Part shown: in pieces, positions 23,940-35,329 of the stretch
Layout: each line of letters starts with the position of its first letter
Position numbering within the stretch: the stretch's first letter is position 1
Assembly (NCBI GenBank): GCA_011109175.1
Contig: RDEW01000014.1
Location: 1,226,143-1,290,142 of the forward strand
DNA: 64,000 nt
DNA from: Dicyema japonicum
Taxonomy: Eukaryota; Dicyemida; Rhombozoa; Dicyemidae
Direction of reading: 5' to 3'
Made by a program: the position numbers and the translations under genes
Notes under the pieces: generated by a model
The model's database searches: none
What the model was told of the DNA's origin: nothing
The model's input: only the letters and a program-made list of their open reading frames with translations

Positions 23940-25020
23940 TTGTCTTGGTTGATGGGGTCTCGTTTAACAAGACACCATATGTCTCCTCTTTGAATAATTG
24001 ACCCCTTTCTTCCAACAAGAATTATTTTTTCAAGTGGTGCAATATTTCCTCAATGGATCTTGCACGTCTCTCATCACTTGGCGGTAATTTAGACTTTAAA
24101 TCATGTCGATATGCCAGTTTAATAGCATATCTCCTCGATTTATTGAGAAGCTCTACAATAGTACTTCTCTCATCACTTTCAAACCATCCTTGGAAGCCAT
24201 AAATCAAAAATGGTTCTATACAAGCTGTATACACATAAAGAAAAGTTTCCGGACTCAATTGAAAACGTAGAAGTGATTTCAACATCGCCGTAGCTTTTTT
24301 CTTCTTTTTCTTGATATAATTAATGAAGGAACCCTTCGAGTTCACACAAACTCCAAGATATTGTAACTCTTCCATCATTTGATCTCTCCAGTATCAATAC
24401 AAATCTTTGATTTGTTCTTGAAATTCACAATCCATGAAGCAGTACATTTTTCAAGAGATAAGGATAAACCGTAATCACGGCACCAGCATTTAATTATTTC
24501 GACATGTGTCTAAACACGTTTCCAGGAAATCGATCTATTAATACTCAGAAAACGTTATTCACTATGTTAGCTTCAACAGCCTTGGGGCATCTCCCATAAT
24601 TGGCAAAGTGGCTGGATGAACTACAATTCACACACGACTCATTATTGTTTGTAACCGGACACTGCGATCTTCTATGTGGCCCAGAACAAACAAGGCATCT
24701 TTCAACATTTTTGCAAAAACGAGCAATATGACCAAACTGTTGACAACGAAAACATTGGATCTCTGGTTTATTGAACCATTCAACTTTTATCTTCAGATAT
24801 CCAATTATCAGTCCAAATCTTACAAGGGATTCAGCCTTATTTCTGTCCGATCTTGTAAGTTTGGCAACAGACAGTCTGATGCCCTGCTTTTCAAATCTTT
24901 CAACCGTAAATTTTTCTCTCAATATCGTTTCCAAGGTATTCTTCCAACTCATTGGTTTCAATCCACGTCGGAAGACCTTTCGAGCATAACTACTGAGAAT
25001 CTCGGCGTAGACCCCCAATA
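23940..25020 (-). mobile_element. Internally deleted Jockey-like LINE (family B): gag fused to RT C-terminus
   Basis: A gag-type ORF (25018-24545) with zinc knuckles CFRCQQFGHIARFC, CLVCSGPHRRSQC and CVNC...YGRC is followed shortly by RT C-terminal text (MEELQYLGVCVNSKGSFINY...KKATAMLKSLLRFQLSPET...IEPFLIYGFQGWFE, 24378-24022). The APE and RT palm are missing. The 3' untranslated part holds the family hairpin (agacaccatatgtct at 23969-23983). The structure is a deletion derivative of the element at 25150-29110. Confidence 0.8.
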
Positions 25021-25238
25021 AACAAGAAATAGATATCGTTGACTAAGGTTTATAATTTGAATTTATATTTTATAACATTAAACTGATAAGGTTGAATTGA
25101 AATATTTATATTTTGAAAATAAAAAACGAAATGAAAAACAACAACATGTTACGAATTAGGTACTAATAAGTCTGCCTGTTAGGCCTAGACTCTTCATCCC
25201 GGTACCTTTTTTTTCTGATAATCCATTCTATGTCTTTT

Positions 25239-28126
25239 TTACTTTGACGTCCTGATTCGGATGTTCTCCTTGATCGGCCTGACAAGTTTGTTCTCTTCCT
25301 CCGTCAGGACTTCATGTAATTTCTTACCGTGTTTTCTCCAGTCGGGCAGAATCTTTTCTCTCGAGGGGGTGTAGAACCATCCCTCGCTTCCGTAGATCAG
25401 TCTGGGAAGAATCACATTCCGGAAGATGAAGAGCATGGAATCAACGTCTAGCTTCAGTCTTTTAGTGCAGTACAGTGCCTGAAAAGCCTTTTTCCTTCGC
25501 CCTTCGATGTCCTTCATGTATGATCCTCTTCCATTGACTGAAATCCCCAGGTATTTCAATGACGAAACTCTCGGTATACAGAGAGTGTAGGGCTCCTCCT
25601 CATGTCTACCCGGCCTGCTTATCCTCAAATAACTGGATTTTTCCGTCGAGAGTTTCATGCCTCTCCGATCGCACCAACCCTGGACTTCGTCGATAAAAAC
25701 ACCTAGTCGCCGCTCTGAGATGTATGCCTTCAAAGATGAATCCAGGATTAAAATGTCGTCCGCGTAAATCATTAGCTTGGTTCTGACGTTCTGCGGAGAC
25801 GGAAAATCTTCCATAAATATGTTAAATAGCAAAGAGCTAAGAATAGATCCCTGTGGCACTCCATTTTAAATGATATTCCATCCGAATAACTTCCACCAAC
25901 TACCACGTGGGATATCCTCCCGGTTAGATAGTCTTTCAACCATAGGAACATTTCTTTGGTTATTTTAGAGCGAACTAGTTGACGAAATAACGCCTCGTGC
26001 CATACACTGTCGAATGCCTTTGATATGTCGAGACAAATAAGGCTCAACTGGCTTTTCTTCTCCAGTGTATTTATAATTTCGTAGTTTAGTGAGTGGATAC
26101 ACTCTCCACATGATCTTCCCGGACGGAAACTAAATTGATTTGGTTGTAGAAAGTTGCTCTTTTCTATATACCGATTCAGTCTCTTAAATACAATACGTTC
26201 CATAATCTTTGATGTAGAACATATAAGACTTACCGGCCTATAACTGAAGGGATCCTTCCTTGCTGTTCCTGGCTTGAGGATCATCTTAACAATAGATCGT
26301 TTCCATAAAGGAGGCACGTGTCCGAGCCTGAAACTCGAGTCATACATCTCTCGTAGAACAGACAATAGTTCATCAGAACCTTCTTTGAACATAATCATAG
26401 AAATGCCATCAAATCCTGGGGCCTTGTTCTTGCATTCACGAATTGCTGTTCTAACTTCTGCCATTGAGACTTTTTCTGTCAAACTATCCAGATCTTCCAT
26501 AGAGTAATCCATGAAATTAGGCAACTCCTCTGAAAACTTTTCATTTATAACACTAATAGGATCAACACCCTGTATATTCTCTAGTTGATTTCGGAATACC
26601 GAAGGAACTTTTTCCAATGGGATTGTCCTTCCATTTTGATCGGCTAGCTTAATGTTTTTCGCTTTTAAACTCCCATTCGTTAGCCTCCTGTACATTTTCC
26701 AGAAACAAGGGTTTTTCCAGTTAACCTTAGAGGCTGCACTCTTCAATTTATTTTCGGCGTTTACTCTCCAAGCTTCTTGTAGCATTGTTTGGATCACATC
26801 AATTCTGTATTTCAAGATTTTCCTGTCCCACATATCAATACATCGTCTGTGCTTCGCCTTCAGAGTATTCCTCTCGCGAATAAGATCCCGTATTATAGGT
26901 GGGCAAGAATTTTTGCTCTTTAGAAAGCTCTTCAAGTAAACCTTCCTTCCATATAATTGAAGATACGTCAGCATAGTGCTGGATAGTACCCTGTCGTAAA
27001 CGTCCAGCTCATTAGGTGTAGAACAAGAGATAGTCTTCGATAGTAAGGTCTCAGACAAATAATGACGATAATGTACCCAGTCTATCGACGAAGTATCGTA
27101 GTATAGGAAAATTAGGTGTAGAACAAGAGATAGTCTTCGATAGTAAGGTCTCAGACAAATAATGACGATAATGTACCCAGTCTATCGACGAAGTATCGTA
27201 GTATAGGAAAATATTTTCTGCAATGTTTGGTTCTAAGTTTATAGATATTTCCTGCGGAATATGATCACTCCCAATGTCCCAAAGCAACGCTGGTCCGTCC
27301 ACATAATCCAGGAGCTGTGGAGACACTAGAGCCAATCCCAACATGTCAGCTCCGTTGTATGAGAAATGGTTAGGTTCTTTAGACGTCAAGACCTCAACTC
27401 CAATTTCGCTAGCCAGATCTGCAAGGAGTCGACCGTCCCCATTATTTTTGCAGCATCCATAGCGTTGAGGTCTCCTACCAAAATCGACATCGGGTTAGTT
27501 CCAAAAAATTGGACAATTTTTGCAGAAGATCAGGCCAAGTCCTTAGAATCCTACGCTTATCCATTTCCCTCCACATAGAATATCCACAGACACAAATTCC
27601 GACCGTTTCGAAAAAAGATTGAAGTTCCAGTTCCAGCCACTGCTCCATCTTTCCATGGAATGCCCACCGAGTTGTACCCTTCCATACTATATTTTTTTCC
27701 TTGTTTGATTTTAGTCTCGTTGACTACCAAGACATCCATCTTGGCAATCCTCACAAGTAGCGCTAGTTCATCATGCCTTCTCACCAGGGAGCGGGTATTC
27801 ACCAGCACTACTTTCAATTTACTTTTCAGCGGTTTGGTTGGTGGCCTGCGCTCTCCACAGCCAGGTCCACCAGACTCTAAAAATCCACTTTCAGCATTTT
27901 GCATAAATTTTTTCAGACGAGAGAGAATACCATTCAGCTCCCGAGATACCGACTCGGGGATTCCTGCTTTGCTCTGTTCATGTTTACGTTTGGCGCCCAG
28001 ATTTACAGATCCATCACCAATGTGAGAGCTATCAGTTTCATAATCTCTTCCGTCTGTTTGACCATCTCGTAAACTTCTGACTTTCTCTGCAAGTTTTTCC
28101 TTTTGGCTCTCCTCTCCACCGGCCAA
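25239..28126 (-). pseudogene. Jockey-like LINE ORF2: APE endonuclease and reverse transcriptase, broken
   Basis: APE part: VVLVNTRSLVRRHDELALLV, then MDVLVVNETKIKQGKKYSME and DIGSDHIPQEISINL, the last containing the SDH catalytic triplet. RT part: ECKNKAPGFDGISMIMFKEG, PFSYRPVSLICSTSKIMERI, CLDISKAFDSVWHEALF, then GSILSSLLFNIFMEDFPSPQ and MIYADDILILDSSL, the palm motifs with YADD intact. C-terminal: VSSLKYLGISVNGRGSYMKD and FIFRNVILPRLIYGSEGW. Frameshifts near 27560 and 25860 and the 100-bp duplication at 27011-27210 split the frame. Confidence 0.85.
27011..27210. repeat. 100-bp tandem duplication inside LINE ORF2
   Basis: 27011-27110 is repeated as 27111-27210, beginning attaggtgtagaacaagaga. 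No N separates the copies. The unit is not a multiple of three, so it shifts the frame of ORF2. Confidence 0.9.
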
Positions 28127-29076
28127 TCAGGAGTATGTGAAGTATTGGTCCACTTCATTTCTTGGATTGGCTTGATTCCTTCTTTTCTAGACACTGTTTG
28201 TCTGGAAATTATTTTCTTCGATGCTTCTCTCATTGCCGGACACCCTCTATAGCGGGCATTGTGTCCTGCTCCTCCACAATTGATACACTTGGTCTCTACG
28301 TTCGATGGATATTCACACATAAGAAGATCGTGCTCCCCTCCACACTTGATGCATCTCTTCTTTTCCTTACACTGTGCCGCGATGTGGCCGATGCGTTCAC
28401 AGTTGTAGCAGATGGGAGGGGGCCTCTTCATCCACTCACACTCGATCTTGTTTGATCCAATGTAGAATCCACAACGTATCAACGATGAGGCCTCCGCGTT
28501 ACTACTAACTGAGGCCTTTGCCATAGGCATAGGCTGTGATCCTCTTGACATTCGGGTTACAATCAAAGTTGAGGGTGCCATCTCCTGAAGGTAATCAAGG
28601 AGGTCGTTCTCACTCACCCAGAAAGGAAGGTTCCTGAGAACAATCTCACAAGGTTTCGATATGAGCGTTCTGAAGTGGTGGTTGTCAGGTCCAAAGGGAC
28701 AGGTCTCATTTATGGCCTTCATATATTCGACCATGTGGTTATTGTCGCGGAAATCTAATCGGAAGGAGCCCGGTCCTTTGTGGCTCATCCTCAAAGATCC
28801 ATATTGATCGTAAAAATGTAAAATATTCGCAATTTTTATCGGACTCATAGTACAGTGAACTGTGATCAATAGTGACTTGTTATCTGTAGAATCTTCTATT
28901 TTTGGTTGTTCTATAGGTTTGGACTTTACAGTTTGGTTGTGTGTCGTAGGGTTGTTCTCAAGTTTAGAGGGCTCCAAAGTGAACGACCCAGCCGTAGCAC
29001 ATCCTGGGGGACGAGAAGAGCTGTTGGTTCTCATCTTTGGGGCTTTCGAATTTGATATTTTTCCTCTAACAACCAT
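28003..29076 (-). CDS. Jockey-like LINE ORF1 (gag, zinc-knuckle nucleic-acid-binding protein)
   Basis: A 357-residue uninterrupted ORF starting at ATG 29076. The N-terminal third is charged and probably disordered. The middle holds a fold with IVLRNLPFWVSENDLLDYLQ (residues about 150-170), resembling the RRM-like region of Jockey gag proteins. Three zinc knuckles follow: CYNCERIGHIAAQC (CX2CX4HX4C), CIKCGGEHDLLMC and CINCGGAGHNARYRGC. The product would bind element RNA and form the ribonucleoprotein. The frame is intact although ORF2 is damaged. The C-terminus overlaps the start of the ORF2 region. Confidence 0.85.
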   Translation of the reverse strand: MVVRGKISNSKAPKMRTNSSSRPPGCATAGSFTLEPSKLENNPTTHNQTVKSKPIEQPKIEDSTDNKSLLITVHCTMSPIKIANILHFYDQYGSLRMSHKGPGSFRLDFRDNNHMVEYMKAINETCPFGPDNHHFRTLISKPCEIVLRNLPFWVSENDLLDYLQEMAPSTLIVTRMSRGSQPMPMAKASVSSNAEASSLIRCGFYIGSNKIECEWMKRPPPICYNCERIGHIAAQCKEKKRCIKCGGEHDLLMCEYPSNVETKCINCGGAGHNARYRGCPAMREASKKIISRQTVSRKEGIKPIQEMKWTNTSHTPDWPVERRAKRKNLQRKSEVYEMVKQTEEIMKLIALTLVMDL

Positions 29077-29219
29077 TTAATATTTTTGTAGAACTGTAGA
29101 ACAGAAAATTGAATCCTCCTGTAGAACTTCATTTATTTTAGAAGACAAGACAAATTTTATTTTCTAACAAACCCCAAAACTAATTACTGTAAAGAAACCA
29201 AAACCTGAACCAAAACTAA

Positions 29220-30510
29220 TTAAGTGGGTTTTTATTCATCGTGTAGGGTCATTTTATGAGACACCACATGTCTCTACTTCGTTTGGACCCCAAAAATTAC
29301 ATCACATTTTCCATAAGTGATGTAATAATTTTTCTATCTTTCTGACTTTCAGGTCGTAATCCTCTTCGATATTGGATTTTAAGTCCAGTCCATATGCCAA
29401 TTTAATCGCAAATCTTCTGGACTTTTCCAATTTTTTGACAAAGACATCACTTTCTTTTGTTCTAAACCATCCTTGATAACCATATATCAAGAATGGTTCA
29501 ACACACGCCGAATACACAAAAAGAAAAGTTTCAGGCTCCAAATGAAATCGAATTAAAGATTTCAACATTCCTGTAGCTTTCTTTCTTCGTGTTTTAATAT
29601 GTTCCTTGAAAGATCCTCTTCGGTCTATCAACAATCCGAGATACTTCAATGTTTCAGAGATTTTTATATCCCCAGTATTCACACATTGATTAATATTTTT
29701 TCTTTTACTTGCAATCCAAGTGACTGTTGTTTTTTCCCTCGATAGAGTCAACCCATTGTTTTGGCACCACTTTCCAATCTTAGTAATATGGGATTCCACC
29801 CTTTTCCATGAAATTTGTTTATTCATGCTTGAATCAAGCACAAGAATGTCATCAGCATAAATAATCATTTGACTATTTACGCTCTCTGTTTTTGGCAAAT
29901 CTCTCATTACGCAATTGAAGAGTAGCGGGCTGAGAATTGAACCCTGTGGAACTCCTCTTCGCAATTCAATTTTCTTTGAAATTAAATTTCCAACACGTAT
30001 ATATGACTTTCTTTTTGAAAGAAAGTTTTCTATCCATAATAACGCAGTTTTCCCAATTTCTGCTTTTGACAACGTATCAACAAGTCCAAAGTGCCAAACA
30101 CTGTCAAACGCTTTTGTTATATCCAAACATGCTATTGTAAGAAATTCCTTTTTATTTCGTGAAATTTCGATTGCAGATCTTAGCTCTTTAAAGCAATCTC
30201 CAGTCCCTTTTTTATGCCGAAATCCCAGTTGATTATCAGAGAGAAAATTATTATCCTCAACATGCCTTGATAGACGATTGAAAACAATTTTTTCCATAAC
30301 TTTCGATATTGAGCAGACTAGGCTAATTGGCCTATCTGCTTTTGACCTTGGCTTTCCTTTTTTCACAACCATGCGTACAATTGTTCGTTTCCAATAAGCT
30401 GGAACATGACCAAAACTCCAAGAAGAATTATATAATATTTTTAGGCACTCAATCAAAATTGGGCCTGCTTTATTTATTTTAGAATTAGTTCCAGTAGAGT
30501 TCAAATAGAA
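29220..30510 (-). mobile_element. Jockey-like LINE (family B), 5'-truncated, RT open
   Basis: A 5'-truncated insertion. Its 3' end carries the family hairpin (agacaccacatgtct, 29260-29274) and a short tail. Confidence 0.85.
29302..30504 (-). CDS. Jockey-like reverse transcriptase fragment, 400 codons open
   Basis: An uninterrupted frame holds most of the RT and C-terminal domain: ADRPISLVCSISKVMEKIVF, LGFRHKKGTGDCFKEL, LDITKAFDSVWHFGLVDTL, RRGVPQGSILSPLLFNCVMR, MIIYADDILVLDSSM, GKWCQNNGLTLSREKTTVTW, LKYLGLLIDRRGSFKEHIKT and VEPFLIYGYQGWF. All RT catalytic motifs are intact, including the YADD aspartates. It is truncated at the N-terminus (fingers domain and endonuclease missing), so it is not autonomous. 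The intact frame suggests recent insertion. Confidence 0.88.
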   Translation of the reverse strand: MNSTGTNSKINKAGPILIECLKILYNSSWSFGHVPAYWKRTIVRMVVKKGKPRSKADRPISLVCSISKVMEKIVFNRLSRHVEDNNFLSDNQLGFRHKKGTGDCFKELRSAIEISRNKKEFLTIACLDITKAFDSVWHFGLVDTLSKAEIGKTALLWIENFLSKRKSYIRVGNLISKKIELRRGVPQGSILSPLLFNCVMRDLPKTESVNSQMIIYADDILVLDSSMNKQISWKRVESHITKIGKWCQNNGLTLSREKTTVTWIASKRKNINQCVNTGDIKISETLKYLGLLIDRRGSFKEHIKTRRKKATGMLKSLIRFHLEPETFLFVYSACVEPFLIYGYQGWFRTKESDVFVKKLEKSRRFAIKLAYGLDLKSNIEEDYDLKVRKIEKLLHHLWKM

Positions 30511-31259
30511 TTGTATTTTTAATAATAATATAGTGTTATCGTTTGCATTGATTCATTCGATAAGGCAGAGGCGTATGATATTATATTTATCACAGACATA
30601 AACCTCTACTTAAAAAAATATAGATCTCAGAAATAATAGCTTGACTATCCAAAGTAAATTCGTTATTAAAAACAGCGAGCAGATTAGTGAAACATGTAAT
30701 TAATAATGTTATTTCAGACTGCAGTGCCATTGTGGACAAGTACAATGTCCTTGGCAATTGTATAATTTACTTTTTACTAACTTAATCGGTTCTTTTTTCT
30801 GGGATCTAAATTGGTGTTAATTAATTCAAATTTATTATGATTTAAATAATATCCTAGTTGGACAACTGAATCACACATCTCTACTCTTGACTCGGAAAGA
30901 ATAATTTCAGTTAAAAATAAATTGGTGTTAATTAATTCAAATTTATTATGATTTCAATAATATCCTAGTTGGACAACTGAATCACACATCTCTACTCTTG
31001 ACTCTGAAAGAATAATTTCAGTTAAAAAAGATGAGGAAATGAATCAAATATGATAGGTTTTAAAGAACGGATAGGTTTCCTTAGATTTATGAATGACATG
31101 AGCATTATCTCAATTATCTTATATAGTTTTGATCCCTATCGACATAATTGTCACTGAGATCTTTCTAAAGATATTCAAGGAGATCGATTATATAAACACA
31201 GTTGCTTCTTAGAGAGTCAGGCGTCCAAATTTTTTGAGAATATTCCTCGTCGGAGTACT
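30511..31259. other. AT-rich spacer containing a 111-bp tandem duplication
   Basis: No gene recognised. 30808-30918 is repeated as 30919-31029 with very few differences (for example gatttaaat versus gatttcaat). Confidence 0.5.
30808..31029. repeat. 111-bp tandem duplication
   Basis: Two adjacent copies starting aaattggtgttaattaattc. Only two differences are visible (taaat/tcaat and cgga/ctga). Confidence 0.85.
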
Positions 31260-33500
31260 TAAATGTATTGGCACATAACTTCTTTTGTCATCCAATGTCA
31301 AACTCTACGGATCGACACCCTGAATTTTTTTGATTCTTGAATCCTTGAGCGAATGCCGAGGAAGCTGATATAATAATTGTCAACGAAACGAAGATCAAGT
31401 CAAATGAGAATACAGTACTTCCGGGTTTCGAATCGATATTTTTATACTGGAAAGAGGGGGCTATACCATTGGACTGGAACATCATCTAAAGACAAGGAAT
31501 CCCAGAATTGTTTCATCAATTTGTATTCTCGAGCTTCGTGACAGGTTTTGTGACAGTTTGCGAAAGAATCATTGTCTGCGATGTAACCTGTGTGGATATT
31601 TCTCCACTTCGTTCCTTCTGAGATCTGATCATAAACCAAGATCTATTGCATTTAAAGACGTCTTACATAATAACGCTGCTCTTCTACGAATGTCTTCAGT
31701 TGTCGCTTTGTATCAGGCATAATAATGGACTTTGGAGATTCAGTAATACCCAGATACTTATATCCTTCGTGTTCTCCAGGGCTCAAACTGACTCGCTACA
31801 TATTTGTCTGTTTGTCGCAGAGTTGGAATAATTCAAATTTAATCCTATACTCTCAAGGACGTTTTATTCAATCAGATTTGGATTTTGCCTTAATTCTAGA
31901 GGCAAAACTAACTCATAAAAACGTGACTCCATCTTTTCTAGAATATTCCGTCTTCCACAGAGACAGAAAATATAGAAAAGGTGGAGGAATCAGATCAATG
32001 TAGTGAAGTTATCAAACAGGATATTGATTCTTTCAAAACTGTGATACCTACCCAACCCGGTCCCTCAAAGATTCCCACTATCAATGACACTATTCAATCT
32101 ATTTACAAGTAACCTTCAAACTCTCAAAACACCATGCCGAAGATCTCATTGTGGCACCGTGATCACAAAGAGGCTACGCAGAGGGTTCAAGAGATCCTCG
32201 ACTATAGGAATCCTGGTTTCTCAAGAACCGCATGGACACATCTCCTGGGAAGTCGAACACTAGTTATCTCTTCCTATAACCAGTTAACTTGAATGGAGAA
32301 CTCACCCCGTTAAGAAGAACCCCTCCATCCGTGGAGTCACATTCGACCCTCTGATGACGTTTTGCATCATGTGCATACATTAGTTTCTCGAGTCCAAAAA
32401 AAAGGGATCCTCAAAACCTTAGCTAGAGCCCCATAGTCTTCTCCTAGAATTATACAATATATCCTAACGTAACAGAATTACATCCCCCTGTTGAATACAC
32501 TAAATGTCACAAAAGTGATGGAACATCTCGCGGACAGACATAATAACTTCTTAAAAATGGCTAGGTCTTCTGGAAGCCCCCTTGAAGAGGACATTTTTGC
32601 GTACCAGGAGAATGCTCGTAAATTGGACATTCGTAAAAAATTCCAGATAAACCCGAAACAGAAGGAGATGCTGAATTTTTAAATTACTTTTATTAATATC
32701 AGTCGATTGTTGCCCCAGTTTGAATCTGTACATTACCCCCACCTCCATTTATGAGTCTGTGTACGTCCGATTGGAACTTTTTTATTTTATTCAAAAACCA
32801 GTGATCCAGCCACTATCGAAGACCTCATATCTTAGGCATTTGAATATTTATCAATTGATCTTCCATAAATCTTTGAACCTCCATAGTTCGACCTCACTGA
32901 CATGTATAAGACCAGCTACAAGCGTCAACCTGAGAGAGTGTTGTGAGCATCCATAAGTCCCTTGCAATCATTGGCGGTAATAAAAGGATTTGATTGGTAA
33001 TATCACTAAATTGGTCAGGAAAGGTAACCTTAACCAGGATCTCGAACAGATTCGCGATAGGATTCTTATGAAATCTCAATCAAGAGTTTCTTTCAAATCG
33101 TCTATTGGCGGGGGGGATCTTCTCGGGGCCTTCTCACTAATAGAATAAAACAATATTCTTCTCAGTGACTGTGGACACTGTGCTAATAGCATTTATCGCA
33201 TTAGTTTTTAGAATTCCCTCCCAATCAAAGCAAACAAAGTGGTAGTTATTAAACCAATATTTCACAAGTTAGCTCAACCCCCCCTCAAACATTACTCAGA
33301 TAAATGTGGTAGCGTAATCTGAGAGGCCATTATAACGAGAAGACTATCCGTAAACGTTCATTTATTCAAATAAAACTCAAACAGTCTGCATTCTCTAAGT
33401 TTCCTCAGGAAAGCTAGCATCTCCCGTTAATAGAACTGCTTCAACTGTAGATTTGATGAGTCAATTATTTTATAAAAACAAAACAGCCGATCATTTAGAA
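31260..33500 (+). mobile_element. Mosaic of decayed Jockey-like and CR1-like LINE scraps
   Basis: Near 31355-31430 ADIIIVNETKIKSNENTVLP matches the APE segment of family B. At 31890-31980 ILEAKLTHKNVTPSFLEYSV followed by KYRKGGG resembles the APE start of family C. Around 32310-32420 KKNPSIRGVTFDPLMTF matches the family-C RT C-terminal segment (LGVIFDPLLTF). Frames are badly broken, and no open domain or terminal structure remains. Assignments beyond these motifs are uncertain. Confidence 0.5.
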
Positions 33501-33892
33501 TTCCAAATTCTTTTTTAATATATACTTTTCAAATGAAGGAAACTGGTGGATGACAAGAAGGTAACTACCAAAAGCGAACAGTTCAGCACCCAAGTATGTC
33601 TGGTGTAGAGCAGAAATTAAAAAAGAAACAAGAAATATCAAGTCTTCTAGTCTGCTAAAAAGCAGAGAGGCACGACATCGATTTTGTTTATGTAGTCTAG
33701 TAAAGCCATATCTGTAAAAAGTTGTCCACGTTGATATAAATTGGTTTTAGGAGTGCGAACTTTGTGGGCTTCATGTGGATAATCTGCTTGTGGAGAAAAC
33801 TGCCCATATTTGTAATAAACAAACCCAACCTCTGACCAGTACCAAATGACCGCGAAATAATTTAATTGGTGGTGACTAAAGGACGAATTATT
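33501..33892. other. No recognisable feature
   Basis: Low-complexity AT-rich stretch between LINE remnants. Confidence 0.35.
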
Positions 33893-34180
33893 TATTTATT
33901 AACCCCGGATACACCGAGAAAGAAGTTAAAGTAGACAACTAATTAAGTGTATCCAGTTTCCACTTCAACAGAAACAGAGTCCATCCGGAATCAACATAAA
34001 GGGTAAAACGTCCATTACATGCAGTTGTGGAAACCCCTCCAGTGGAGTGGAGAAGAGCAAATGATCCTTTTTCGAGCCGGCCTGGCACTGGGCGTCACCT
34101 AGACAGGTGGATCACATGACGCCACTCTAATAGGAAGAGAGAGGAGGAACAGACAAGCAAGCAGAAAATTTAAACCAATT
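33893..34180 (-). repeat. 3' end of an RTE-like LINE (family A)
   Basis: The reverse complement matches the 3' untranslated region of the copy at 49139-52425, including the tagagtggcgtcatgtgatc segment and the terminal TTTCTCGGTGTATCCGGGGT followed by TAATAAATAAATAAT. Coding sequence is absent. Confidence 0.8.
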
Positions 34181-34439
34181 AACCGAGCAGCACCACACGG
34201 CGCCACGCAGCAAAATTCCAGAAATATCAAGGTACCATTCCCAGATATCATTGAAACATTAACTTAGCTCTTCATTAAAACAAGCATAGATTTTCGTTAA
34301 TTCATACAAGTGCTCCACCTCATTAAAGAAATAATAATTAATTTTTTCAATAATTATATTATTTATTGGAAGAAAATCATAAATCTTAATTCATTCAAAA
34401 TATTATGTCTCAAGACAAATTTTTTCTCATAATATGTCA

Positions 34440-35040
34440 CAGGCTCTATTGCACACATGTCTAATACGCATTTGAATAATCCTTGGTTTTCTACCCTTAC
34501 CTTCAATGCCAGGGGCCTTAATGACTGGTCGAAGAGCCACCAACTATGTCTGGACCTTGCAAAATATGGATGCTCTGTTTGCTGTCTCCAAGAGACGAAG
34601 CTCAGAAAAGGACTCGATGAAAACCTTGGAGACTACAGACTAATCCTCCTTCCATCGTACTGTAAACACTATGGACAGGGTTTCGCTGTTCACAAGAATT
34701 TGCTCCCCAGATTACATCGATATTGGAAAATTGATGACAGGATATGTGTTATTCAATTTCTTATTGGACCCAAAGGGAAGTCCAGGCAACTAATTTCCAT
34801 TGTGAACGTGTACGCCCCACATAGCGGCCGTTTTGCCAAAAACCCAGAGGAATTGGACGTTTTCTACGAGGAACTTGTCGAGGTCGTATCTTCTCTGAAG
34901 TTTTCATCGTTCCTCTTTATCGCTGGTGATTGGAATGCTAAAGCTGGGGTACATCAAGGACACGAACGTTTTATTGGACCACATGGAAGGGGAGTCAGGA
35001 ACCATCCCGGTACTGCTTTAGCATATTTCTTGAAGCGGTA
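34440..35040 (+). mobile_element. RTE-like LINE (family A) 5' part with open APE endonuclease
   Basis: A 194-codon open frame starting at ATG 34457 encodes the apurinic endonuclease-like domain: TLTFNARGLNDWSKSHQLCL, CCLQETKLRKGLDENL, ISIVNVYAPHSGRFAKNPEE, FIAGDWNAKAGVHQGHERFI and GPHGRGVRNHPG. The QET, NVYAPH and GDWNAK motifs are those of APE-type LINE endonucleases. The sequence breaks at about 35040 and continues into a D1-type fragment. Nearby 5' sequence (gctctattgcaca, 34443) matches the start of other family-A copies. Confidence 0.85.
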
Positions 35041-35270
35041 GGATTCTCGGCAGTACTGGAACCTGTGGGATTGGACCGCGGAGATAGGAAAAGACCGGAT
35101 GGGTTAACTATCTTTCCGTTCACTGAGGGAAAATCGCTCGTATGGGACTGCACTGTTGTGGATTCTTTCTCGAACTCGATGATGCTCAGCGCAGTCTGCT
35201 GGTTCGGCAGCCGATCTAGCAGAGAAAATCAAGATTAAAAAATATGGCGAAATTGGAGACCGCAAAACCC
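35041..35270 (+). mobile_element. D1 endonuclease-like fragment
   Basis: Translates to GFSAVLEPVGLDRGDRKRPD, then GLTIFPFTEGKSLVWDCTVV and AADLAEKIKIKKYGEI. It is collinear with GYRSILEPVGLDRGDGKRPD and following in 17183-17920 (opposite strand there). The RPD...V-W-D motif is retained. It is joined directly to an RTE-like endonuclease. Confidence 0.75.
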
Positions 35271-35329
35271 CAACTAACTAAACAAGGTAAGAGCCATTAA
35301 CTAAAGAGGAAAGCCAAGATTTGGGGTCG

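Larger units (their letters stand above)
25150..29110 (-). mobile_element. Nearly complete Jockey-like LINE (family B)
   Basis: A 5' to 3' minus-strand element: gag ORF1 (29076-28003), APE endonuclease (about 27880-27080) and reverse transcriptase (27058-25239). Frame breaks in ORF2, including a 100-bp tandem duplication at 27011-27210, show it is no longer functional. It is the longest member of family B in the window and serves as reference for the fragments at 13517, 23940, 29220, 31260 and 35330. Confidence 0.85.

Noticed and set aside
34440-35270. One natural gene fusing APE endonuclease to a D1 domain
   Set aside because: The frame breaks at about 35040 with a stop (TAG), and both halves match separate families elsewhere, so this is a junction of fragments rather than a working fusion.
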